Positions 24,744 to 32,179 of a stretch of 64,000 bases of DNA are shown here, piece by piece (the first letter of the stretch is position 1; every line of letters begins with the position of its first letter). The stretch spans positions 26,188 to 90,187 of the forward strand of contig CAYHAK010000001.1 in the NCBI GenBank assembly GCA_964354625.1, given 5' to 3'. A program made the position numbers and the translations under genes. The DNA comes from DATKKK01 sp964354625 (GTDB taxonomy: Archaea > Thermoproteota > Bathyarchaeia > Bathyarchaeales > Bathycorpusculaceae). Under the pieces are notes generated by a model. It was not told the origin of the DNA. It worked only from the letters and a program-made list of their open reading frames with translations, and did not search any database.

Positions 24744-25184
24744 ATGCGAATGTCATCATCCATGCCTTCAATCAAGTCGAAGCCGATAACGATCGTGGAA
24801 GAGATTCCGATCAGCAAGACGCTGAGGTTCTGGGATGGCCTCAAGCAGGGCAAGGTCTACGCGACCAAGTGCCGCAAGTGCAACAAACTGTACTTCCCGC
24901 CCGCCGCCGACTGCTCAGACTGCCTGTGCAGTGAGATGGATTGGGTTGAGCTTTCAGGCGAAGCGGAGATCGAGACGTTCACGCATGTGGTCGTGCGGCC
25001 TACGTCGTTCTGTCAGTACAAGCCCTACACCGTGGCCATCGGCAAACTCGTAGACGGCGTCAAAGTACTCGCATGGCTCACAGGATTCAAGCTCTCACAG
25101 ATCAAAGTGGGCATGAAAGTCAAACTCGTGGCCAAAGTCGACAACGAGGGCAACCCAACATACGAGTTCGTGCCAGCCTGCTAG
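24744..25184 (+). CDS. Zn-ribbon/OB-fold DUF35 protein, thiolase partner
   Basis: The 146-aa protein has an N-terminal helix, a rubredoxin-like zinc ribbon (CRKCNKLYFPP then CSDCLC, about 42-62) and an OB-fold (about 65-146), the ChsH2/DUF35 architecture. It lies 1 bp after the thiolase gene. DUF35 proteins bind acyl-CoA and bridge thiolase to other enzymes in multi-enzyme complexes. The ATG 24744 start has a second ATG two codons on. Confidence 0.88.
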   Translation: MRMSSSMPSIKSKPITIVEEIPISKTLRFWDGLKQGKVYATKCRKCNKLYFPPAADCSDCLCSEMDWVELSGEAEIETFTHVVVRPTSFCQYKPYTVAIGKLVDGVKVLAWLTGFKLSQIKVGMKVKLVAKVDNEGNPTYEFVPAC

Positions 25185-25190
25185 ATGCGG

Positions 25191-25997
25191 TTACGCTTGC
25201 AGTTTTCTTATCCAATCCAGCGTTTTTGCTATCAGTTCTTCTTCTTTTCGCTGGTAGATGTGGTCTGCGCCCTCTATCACTAGGAGGCTCTTGGGTTCAT
25301 TTGTGGCTTGAAAGATGGCCTGCGCCTCATCAACTCCCACGATTGTGTCGGCCTCGCCTATTACGATCAGCAACGGCAAGCCCCGCAGCCTCGAGACGGC
25401 TTCGCACTCATTCAGGCTCATCAGCTTCTCCCTGACATGCCTTGACCGAAGCCTTACGCCGTAGACCTCAAGCTTGAACACCCCTGAAACGTTGACCACC
25501 TTGTCGACTCTCGAAAGAATCAGAAACGCGAAAAGACCAAGCCTGCCTCTCGTTCGTCTGATGAATTTCCTGACGTTGTAGTTGTGGTTTCTCGGCGTGG
25601 ACCAGAGCACGAGGCCCTTGACTCTCTTCTCGTCTTTCAGAGCGTACAGCGAGACCGCGCCGCCGAGGCTGTGACCCACAACGAAGATGCTGTCGCGCAG
25701 CACTTCAGGTTTCGAAGCCAGATAATCTAATGCACACTTGACATCTTGCTGCTCGGCCATGCCATAGTCGAACCTGCCCGTGCTCTTCCCAACGCCTCGA
25801 AAGTCAAACAGAAGCACCACGAATCCATCCTTGCAGGCCTTCTCGGCCAGCCACTTGTAGATCTTTAGGAAATGGAAGCCTTGGCTGTTCAGTCCGTGCA
25901 GAATCAGCAACGCAGGCGCAGGAACCACGTCGGGAACGTGCAACTTGCCATAAAGCCTAGCGCCGCTGCATTCTATCCACGTTTCTTCGGTTCTCAC
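25191..25997 (-). CDS. Alpha/beta hydrolase (serine aminopeptidase S33-like)
   Basis: The hydrolase fold shows ILHGLNSQGFHF near the start, VLLFDFRGVGKSTG, the nucleophile elbow VVGHSLGGAVSL, an acid in VIGEADTIV and the C-terminal His in EGADHIYQRK, a complete triad. The frame is open to 26030, but the minus-strand TATA-like TTAAATAT near 26040 would place the transcription start downstream of that ATG, so GTG 25997 (RTEETWIECSG) is preferred, giving 268 aa. It is convergent with the DUF35 gene (6-bp gap) and divergent from the acyl-CoA synthetase. It may be an acyl-ester or lysophospholipid hydrolase. Confidence 0.75.
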   Translation of the reverse strand: MRTEETWIECSGARLYGKLHVPDVVPAPALLILHGLNSQGFHFLKIYKWLAEKACKDGFVVLLFDFRGVGKSTGRFDYGMAEQQDVKCALDYLASKPEVLRDSIFVVGHSLGGAVSLYALKDEKRVKGLVLWSTPRNHNYNVRKFIRRTRGRLGLFAFLILSRVDKVVNVSGVFKLEVYGVRLRSRHVREKLMSLNECEAVSRLRGLPLLIVIGEADTIVGVDEAQAIFQATNEPKSLLVIEGADHIYQRKEEELIAKTLDWIRKLQA

Positions 25998-26035
25998 GCG
26001 TGATCCCAGTGCAGAAAGTATTATTACCATATGGC

Positions 26036-26048
26036 TTGGATATTTAAC
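26036..26048. promoter_or_regulatory. Bidirectional TATA element, hydrolase / acyl-CoA synthetase
   Basis: GGATATTTAAC reads as a TATA box for the plus-strand synthetase (ATG 26063), and as GTTAAATATCC for the minus-strand hydrolase. The plus-strand spacing to the ATG is short, suggesting a leaderless synthetase mRNA, or that the box serves mainly the minus strand. Confidence 0.4.
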
Positions 26049-26062
26049 AACTGGTCTTGATT

Positions 26063-27961
26063 ATGTCCGTGAAACGATCTAGGAAACGTAAGAAGCCTGA
26101 GAAGCCGGTTGAGGCTCCTGAGCCTCTTGCGCCAGAAGCACCGGTTCAGGAAACTCCAGTCATGGAAGCACTTTCTGAGGAGGCTCCAACACCGCCTCCA
26201 GAGCCCACTCCCGTAGAAGAGACTCCAGCAATCCCCGAAGTTGTGCAGGAGACAAGAGAGGAATCAGTGCCAGCTTCTTCTGAGAAGCCCTGGTACAGGT
26301 TCTGGCCCGAAGGCGTCCCAAAACACATAGATTATCCGAACGTTCCGCTTTCGGACCTGCTCAAGACAACAGCTGTAGCGTACCCAAACCACACGGCGAT
26401 TGTCTACTTCGACAAGCCCATGACCTACCGCGAACTGAACGTGGCCGTGGACAAGTTTGCGACGGCGCTGGCTGACTTGGGCGTGAAGAAAGGCGACAAG
26501 GTCGCGCTCTTTCTAGCCAACATGCCTCAGTTCGTGATCGCCTACTACGGCGCTATCAAGATAGGCGCGATTGAAACCGCCATCAGCCCTTTGTACAAAG
26601 ATCGTGAAGTTGAGCACCAGCTTGTGGACTCTGAGGCTGAGACAATAGTGGTCTTAGACGCCCTCTATCCAATCGTGGAAAGGGTTATGGACAAGACCAA
26701 GGTGAAACGCGTGATCGTCACGGGCCTTGGAGAGTACATGCCCTCCATAAAAGCAAGGCTCGGCAAGATGCTTGGCAAGATTCCCTCACACAAAGTCGAA
26801 CGCAAGCCCAACATCTGCTTCTTCCAAGAACTCCTCCGCAAATATCCCGCAAACCCACCGAAGGTGGCGATCGACCCCAAGGAGGACTTGGTGGCCTTAC
26901 AATACACGGGCGGAACCACAGGTACATCCAAAGGCGCGATGCTCACGCACTTGAACTTAGTTTCGAACGCGGTTTCGTGTGCGGCGTGGCTAAGAGGTAC
27001 CACGGGAGGAGAAACATTCCTGACTGTTCTGCCACTGTTTCACATCTATGGCATGACCACAGGCATGAACGCGCCGATATTTCTGGCAGGCAAAATGGTA
27101 ATGCTCCCAAAGTTTGACATCAAGACCACGCTGGAATCCATAGCGAAACACCGCGTCTCAGTGTTCTGCGGTGCGCCCACTATGTACTCTATGCTGCTGG
27201 CTCATCCGGAAATGATGAAATACGACTGCACAAGCGTGCGCTTCTGCATAAGCGGATCAGCCCCGCTGCCGCCTGAGGTTCAGAAGAAGTTCATGGAAGC
27301 CACTGGCGGCGTGCTCGTCGAAGGCTACGGGCTTACCGAATCGTCGCCGGTCACGCACTGCAACCCGCTGGACAAGTCAATGAAAACCGTGAACGTCGGC
27401 TCCATCGGACTGCCTTGGTCTGACACCGACGCGAAGATCGTCGACATGGAGACAGGCACAAAGGAGCTCTCGGTCGGCGAGACAGGTGAGCTCATGGTTA
27501 AGGGCCCGCAGGTGATGAAAGGCTACTGGAACATGCCTGACGAAACCACCGCCGTGCTCAAGGAGGATGGATGGCTACTCACAGGCGACATAGGCAGAAT
27601 GGACCCGGACGGCTACTTCTACATCACGGACCGCAAGAAGGACCTCATCAAGTACAAGGGCTACAGCGTATATCCACGAGACATCGAGGACGTGATCTAC
27701 GAGCATCCTGCGGTCAAGCTGTGCGCAGTAGTTGGCAAGCCTGACCTTGTGGCCAGCGAAATCCCCAAAGCCTTCATAGTCCTCAAAGACGGAGCCACAG
27801 CCACGGAAGAACAGATCAAGAAATTCGTGAACGAGAAAGTCGCACCCTACAAAGCCATCAGAGAAGTGGAATTCCGAAAAGAGCTACCGATGACGCTGGT
27901 GGGCAAGGTTCTCAGAAGGGTACTGCAAGAAGAAGAACGAAAGAAGACACAGAAGACCTAG
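26063..27961 (+). CDS. Long-chain acyl-CoA synthetase (AMP-dependent) with Pro/Glu-rich N-terminal extension
   Basis: The catalytic part (about 90-632) has the AMP-binding loop TGGTTGTSKGAMLTH, GYGLTESSPVTH, GDIGRMDPDGYFYITDRKKD and the C-terminal lysine segment LVGKVLRRVL, typical of acyl-CoA synthetases. Ahead of it lie about 80 residues dominated by Pro, Glu, Val and Ala (repeated APE/PEP/EETP units) after a basic SVKRSRKRKK start, absent from ordinary family members. It activates fatty acids to acyl-CoA, supplying the neighbouring beta-oxidation genes. Start at ATG 26063; a TTG two codons upstream is also in frame. Confidence 0.87.
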   Translation: MSVKRSRKRKKPEKPVEAPEPLAPEAPVQETPVMEALSEEAPTPPPEPTPVEETPAIPEVVQETREESVPASSEKPWYRFWPEGVPKHIDYPNVPLSDLLKTTAVAYPNHTAIVYFDKPMTYRELNVAVDKFATALADLGVKKGDKVALFLANMPQFVIAYYGAIKIGAIETAISPLYKDREVEHQLVDSEAETIVVLDALYPIVERVMDKTKVKRVIVTGLGEYMPSIKARLGKMLGKIPSHKVERKPNICFFQELLRKYPANPPKVAIDPKEDLVALQYTGGTTGTSKGAMLTHLNLVSNAVSCAAWLRGTTGGETFLTVLPLFHIYGMTTGMNAPIFLAGKMVMLPKFDIKTTLESIAKHRVSVFCGAPTMYSMLLAHPEMMKYDCTSVRFCISGSAPLPPEVQKKFMEATGGVLVEGYGLTESSPVTHCNPLDKSMKTVNVGSIGLPWSDTDAKIVDMETGTKELSVGETGELMVKGPQVMKGYWNMPDETTAVLKEDGWLLTGDIGRMDPDGYFYITDRKKDLIKYKGYSVYPRDIEDVIYEHPAVKLCAVVGKPDLVASEIPKAFIVLKDGATATEEQIKKFVNEKVAPYKAIREVEFRKELPMTLVGKVLRRVLQEEERKKTQKT

Positions 27962-27999
27962 CGTCCCCACTCATTTCCTCTTTTGCCTGCTTGAAAAGT

Positions 28000-28008
28000 G
28001 CGCGCTAG
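28000..28008. repeat. GCGCGCTAG motif between convergent genes
   Basis: Copy of the dispersed motif in the 72-bp convergent space between the acyl-CoA synthetase and the OB-fold gene. Confidence 0.5.
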
Positions 28009-28033
28009 CCCTTTCTCGACAAGACGGCCTAGT

Positions 28034-28675
28034 CTACGAATTGTGCATCTGTTCCAGTGGAGCGCTTAGGCTTGCCACGCTACTGAGCGTTCCCTTCTTG
28101 CCGATTCTCAGCTGTTTTTCGCCTCTGAACGTGGACATGCGCGCATTCTCAATCTGCAGCATGTCGCCTATGCTTATGGAGTTTATCTGCTCGTTCCAGA
28201 GGCACAGCTTGATCTGGCCTGTTTCGTCGCCTATTATCACGTTGACGACGCTGGCGTAGTTGCCGAATCTGGTGAAAACCATTTTTGGCTTGGGGATTTC
28301 GAGGACTTTGGCTTGCAGATTGATCTGCTTCATTCCTGTTCGGAGGTCCTTGATATGCAGGGAATGCGCGCTATCATTCTTACCCACCGTGGTTCGGTTG
28401 GTGAGGCTGGTTTTTCTGAAGGCTCTTATGGGGTTTCTCTGCTCCAGCAGGAATTCCTGAGGCACTGGAAACTGGGCCACGACTTTCGAGCCTTTCGAAA
28501 TCAGCATGACGGCCTTCTCTGTGTTCCGGCTGCGGCACGTTATGCAGAGTTCGCCCACGGTGGCTTGCTTGCTCTTTTCCGCCGAAATCAGAGCCTGAAA
28601 AAACCGGTCAGGGTCTACTTCGAATTTAGTAGAAAGAAAGGCGAGATACTCGCCGACAGATACTTTGCTTCGCAC
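28034..28675 (-). CDS. RPA/SSB-like OB-fold nucleic-acid-binding protein
   Basis: Of 213 aa, residues about 108-200 form an OB-fold of the RPA type: IKDLRTGMKQINLQAKVLEI, then VVNVIIGDETGQIKLCLWNE and MLQIENARMSTFRGEKQLRI. The N-terminal half (1-100) is a separate, mostly helical domain with a CITC pair and a barrel-like end, which I cannot name. It starts 8 bp after the alba stop, so the two form an operon of DNA-binding proteins. A role in binding single-stranded DNA during replication or repair is likely. Confidence 0.75.
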   Translation of the reverse strand: MRSKVSVGEYLAFLSTKFEVDPDRFFQALISAEKSKQATVGELCITCRSRNTEKAVMLISKGSKVVAQFPVPQEFLLEQRNPIRAFRKTSLTNRTTVGKNDSAHSLHIKDLRTGMKQINLQAKVLEIPKPKMVFTRFGNYASVVNVIIGDETGQIKLCLWNEQINSISIGDMLQIENARMSTFRGEKQLRIGKKGTLSSVASLSAPLEQMHNS

Positions 28676-28683
28676 TTTGGTGT

Positions 28684-28971
28684 CTACTCTTTTCCCAGTG
28701 CTATTTCAATCGTGGAAACCATTCTTGACCTGTTTTCGCCTTCACGCGGTGGTAGCTCTTCTGTTCCAATGGTGATGTTTTTGACCTTGACATCTTTGAG
28801 GAAGCGGCTTCTGACTATCTCAGCAGCGTCGACTGCGGTGGTGATGGATTGTCCGCGTGCCTTCAGTGTTACTTGCTTCAGACTGCCTGACGAGAAGCTG
28901 GTGATAACGGCTAGCACGTAGCTCATGGGGGGTTTCCTTCCGATGAAAATGGTCCCTGGATCTCTATCCAT
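28684..28971 (-). CDS. alba: Alba DNA/RNA-binding chromatin protein
   Basis: The 95-aa Alba shows the family pattern: TIFIGRKPPMSYVLAVIT at 8-25 (Lys in the GRKP loop binds nucleic acid and is the acetylation site region in relatives), KARGQSITTAVDAAEIVRSRF for the two helices, and VKNITIGTEEL then MVSTIEIALGK for the edge strands. Length and start are normal. It is an abundant archaeal nucleoid and RNA-binding protein, cotranscribed with the OB-fold gene downstream. Confidence 0.92.
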   Translation of the reverse strand: MDRDPGTIFIGRKPPMSYVLAVITSFSSGSLKQVTLKARGQSITTAVDAAEIVRSRFLKDVKVKNITIGTEELPPREGENRSRMVSTIEIALGKE

Positions 28972-29093
28972 TTCTTTGTCACTCCTTTCTTTTTGTTGTT
29001 TGTTGTGTGTAACGTTGGAGTGTCGGCTTGTTGTTCAACACCTAAACGCTACTGCCCAAAATAGTGCGCACCGTTCCTAATAAACGCACACAC

Positions 29094-30230
29094 CTACACG
29101 ACAGGGCCGCATAGACGGGTTTCGTCGAGCTCTTCCATCGTGGTCTTGGTTAGCGCGCGTATGTTTTCAAGGTCAGTGAGTTCACCGTAGCCCACGAGCG
29201 TTATGGCTGTGCCTTCGCCGCCCATGCGTGCCGTTCTGCCGATCCGATGGAAGTACGTGGGCGCCTCGTTAGGCACGTCATAGTTTATGATGTGCGTTAT
29301 CCCCTGAATGTCCAAGCCGCGTGCAGCCACGTCCGTAGCCACCAGAAGCTGAAGTCTGCCCTGCCTGAACGCGTTAGTAACCGCGTCACGTTGCGACTGC
29401 GTGAAGCCTGCATGCAAAGCATCAGCATCGTAGCCTCTTCTGCTGAGGCCGCCTGCAATCTTGCTCGTGTCCGTGCGCGTCCTGCAGAAGATTATGGCGC
29501 GTTCCACTTGCTTTTCCTTCAGTATATTGCACAGCGTCTCGAACTTGTTGGCAGGGTTCACGACCACGTAGTACTGGTTGATCTGCTCAAGCGCGATTTC
29601 GTCCTTGCTCACGAGGATCTCTTCTGGGTTCCGCATGTACCTGTTGCAGACTCTGCGCACATTGCCGTCGATCGTAGCCGAGAAGAGGCTTGTCTGCCTT
29701 GTCGTAGGCATGCGTCGCAGTATGTAGTCGATGTCGTCAATGAAACCCATGTCCAACATGCGATCAGCCTCATCGAGCACGAGAATCTTCACGTAAGAGA
29801 GATTCAGCACCCCACGCTTCATCAAGTCGATAATGCGACCGGGTGTGCCTACAACTATGTGAATTCCTCGCTGCAGGGACCAAACCTGCCTCTCGATCGA
29901 AGCTCCGCCGTAGACGGCGAGAACCCTGAAGCCAGCGTACTTGGCGTACTTGCTCATGTGGTCGGCAACCTGCACGGCAAGTTCCCGTGTGGGCGCCAGA
30001 ACTAGGCCCTGAACGCGGTTGCTGTTTGCGTCTAGGCGTTCGATCATGGGTACGCCGAAAGCGGCTGTTTTGCCTGTGCCCGTCTGGGCTTGGCCTATGA
30101 CGTCTCGTCCTTCAAGCAGCGAAGGAATCGCTTCAGCCTGAATCGGAAAAAGCTCCGTAAACCCAAGCTCACCGATTCCACGCATGACCTGCGGACTCAA
30201 CCCTAACTCATTAAAACGCTTCAATTGCAT
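29094..30230 (-). CDS. DEAD-box RNA helicase
   Basis: The 378-aa core helicase has the Q motif (RFNELGLSPQVMRGI, FPIQAEAIP), motif I AQTGTGKT, Ia PTRELAVQ, II DEAD, III SAT, IV IIFCRT, V ATDVAARGLDI and VI HRIGRTARMG. It lacks the C-terminal extension of bacterial CsdA/RhlB types, as usual in archaea. Expected to unwind structured RNA in ribosome assembly or translation. The 3' end carries a TAGCGCGCG string (29151-29159) that codes for the ARAL region, one of the few motif copies inside a gene. Confidence 0.93.
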   Translation of the reverse strand: MQLKRFNELGLSPQVMRGIGELGFTELFPIQAEAIPSLLEGRDVIGQAQTGTGKTAAFGVPMIERLDANSNRVQGLVLAPTRELAVQVADHMSKYAKYAGFRVLAVYGGASIERQVWSLQRGIHIVVGTPGRIIDLMKRGVLNLSYVKILVLDEADRMLDMGFIDDIDYILRRMPTTRQTSLFSATIDGNVRRVCNRYMRNPEEILVSKDEIALEQINQYYVVVNPANKFETLCNILKEKQVERAIIFCRTRTDTSKIAGGLSRRGYDADALHAGFTQSQRDAVTNAFRQGRLQLLVATDVAARGLDIQGITHIINYDVPNEAPTYFHRIGRTARMGGEGTAITLVGYGELTDLENIRALTKTTMEELDETRLCGPVV

Positions 30231-30496
30231 ACTTTTTCATGTCTCCTATCACAAAACACCTGATGACGTAATCCAGGAGCCTCGAAACAAGGCCTCTTTT
30301 AGTTAAGCACCGGTTAGTGTGACAACCAACAAGCACACAACACCCATATAAAAGCATTTGCGCAATTGGGAAGAGAAACAATGTTGCGTCTTCTGAGGAG
30401 AAAGACCATCAAACACCAATGATGCTTCATTGTGTGCTAGCCAAGGCTTCTGGAGAACTGCAAGACTCTCATGGTTACGGCTAAACAGCAAGCCGA
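30231..30496. other. Intergenic stretch between helicase and lipid synthase
   Basis: No gene seen. On the minus strand TATA-like stretches (for example near 30345, CATATAAAAGC on the plus strand) could act as promoters for the helicase. Confidence 0.35.
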
Positions 30497-32050
30497 TCAA
30501 ATATACTCGTTCATCTTCCTGCCTGTCTTCTTCGTCCACTCAGCAAGAGGCACCGCAAACTGTTTTTCCACGTTTGGTCGATGCAGACTGTTGTAGGTGC
30601 AGAAGCAGCGTACTTTGCCGTCTGGTGTGGCGTAGTGTATGGCGCATTTTCTGACTCGGTCGAGATCCATGTTCCATACGTCTTGGAAGTGCATAATGCC
30701 TATCATGACTATGCGACGCATGAAGTCGCCCAGCGCCTCGTAGCTGCCCTTCGTGACCACGTCCTTGATTAGGCCTCGGACGATGCCGTGCTTCGCCATA
30801 GGCACCAGCTTCGCCATCTTCATCTTCGCAATCGTCTTCCTGCCCTTCAAACCCGTGAAATACACATCCCAGAAAACATCAGCAAACTTGTCAACATCCA
30901 CGTATTTCATAATCGGCTTATACGAGCCGTCCTCTTCGACTACCAGGAACGTGGCCGCACCGCACATAGGGTGAATCGTGAAATCCGGGTAGACCTTGTT
31001 CTTCAGGACGCCGACGCCCTTCGTGACCGGAGTAGGCCAGTTCACAGGCCGCCAATCAAACCTGCCGACGGCGCCGCCTGTCTGCGCCTCAATCTCCTTC
31101 ATCGTATCAGGAATCGTGATACGCATCTTGCGCGCCTCATCCTTCCGCAGCCTGCCCGCCATCGACACAGGCTGAATGTTGATGCACCGCACAACGTCAT
31201 GATTCTTGATCGCGAAGTCAACTATGGCGCCGAGATCTTTGTCATTCACGCCCTTCGCCAACGTCACAACCAAGACAATCGAATCCATGCCTAGCTCGCG
31301 CGCGTTCTCTATGACCTTCAGTTTCGTGGCCACAAAATCACGCCTAGCCCGCGTCTGAACGTAAATATCATCCCGCAAACCGTCAAACTGCAGGTAAAGC
31401 GTACTCAACCCCGCGTCACGCAGACTCCTGAAGTAGTCTATGTCTTCGGCTATGCGGATGCCGTTCGTGTTGACCTCGGTGTGACTGATCCCCGCCTTTC
31501 TGGCCTCGCGAATCAAGTCTGGAAGATCATTCCGCAACGTAGGCTCGCCGCCGCTAAACTGCAGCGCATTGCACGCCCAAGGCTTGTTAGCTCTGAGGAC
31601 ATGGAACATCTGAACGATCTGCTCGAAAGAAGGCTCATAAACGTAGTTCGAGGCCCCAGCATAGGCAAAGCACACTGGGCAGGTCATGTTGCACCTGTTC
31701 GTAACGTCCACAATGCCCAAAATCGTAGGCGTCCTGTGCTCGGGACACACGCCGCAGTCAAACGGGCAACCCTGAGTCTTCGCGCTCTGCGGATTCTCAA
31801 GGCCGCCGCCCACGTAACGCTCGTCAAACCAGTTATCATAGAACCAGCGGAAAAGCTCCGCGTCACCCCAGTAAACGTCCTCAAACTTGCCGTGCTCAGG
31901 ACACGTTTTCTCGAGGTAGATGACACCGCTTTCCTCGTAGATGCGCATCGGGATCTTCCGGTGGCACTCGGGGCATATGCTGTTTGACATAGTCTCGAAC
32001 TTGCCCTGCGCGTGCGCCTCAACCTTGCCAACTTGCTCAGACTTCGTCAT
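30497..32050 (-). CDS. tes: Tetraether lipid synthase (Tes), radical SAM
   Basis: Of 517 aa, N-terminal cysteine/histidine sets (CPECH at 26-30, C50-PEH, CPFDCGVCPEH at 95-105) bind extra metal or Fe-S sites. The radical SAM motif CNMTCPVC (C120, C124, C127) follows, then FSGGEPTLR, and a long C-terminal domain with cysteines near MCGAATF and CAIHYATPDGKVRCFC. This matches the archaeal Tes family that couples two archaeol chains into membrane-spanning tetraether (GDGT) lipids by biphytanyl C-C bond formation. In frame, MSNSICPECH at 31990 is an alternative start. Nothing in the immediate neighbourhood is lipid-related. Confidence 0.85.
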   Translation of the reverse strand: MTKSEQVGKVEAHAQGKFETMSNSICPECHRKIPMRIYEESGVIYLEKTCPEHGKFEDVYWGDAELFRWFYDNWFDERYVGGGLENPQSAKTQGCPFDCGVCPEHRTPTILGIVDVTNRCNMTCPVCFAYAGASNYVYEPSFEQIVQMFHVLRANKPWACNALQFSGGEPTLRNDLPDLIREARKAGISHTEVNTNGIRIAEDIDYFRSLRDAGLSTLYLQFDGLRDDIYVQTRARRDFVATKLKVIENARELGMDSIVLVVTLAKGVNDKDLGAIVDFAIKNHDVVRCINIQPVSMAGRLRKDEARKMRITIPDTMKEIEAQTGGAVGRFDWRPVNWPTPVTKGVGVLKNKVYPDFTIHPMCGAATFLVVEEDGSYKPIMKYVDVDKFADVFWDVYFTGLKGRKTIAKMKMAKLVPMAKHGIVRGLIKDVVTKGSYEALGDFMRRIVMIGIMHFQDVWNMDLDRVRKCAIHYATPDGKVRCFCTYNSLHRPNVEKQFAVPLAEWTKKTGRKMNEYI

Positions 32051-32179
32051 GTTCCAACACCCTTTTTGAAGAATCGACTATCAACTATGGAAGCTGTTAA
32101 CGTTTCTGGACGATATAAATCATGAAGTGAGCGGCCACACACCTAGTGTACGACAACGAACCATTGGGCAAAAACGTAT

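Noticed and set aside
29247..30005. 252-aa plus-strand frame opposite the helicase
   Set aside because: It is the antisense shadow of the DEAD-box gene, whose motifs are complete.
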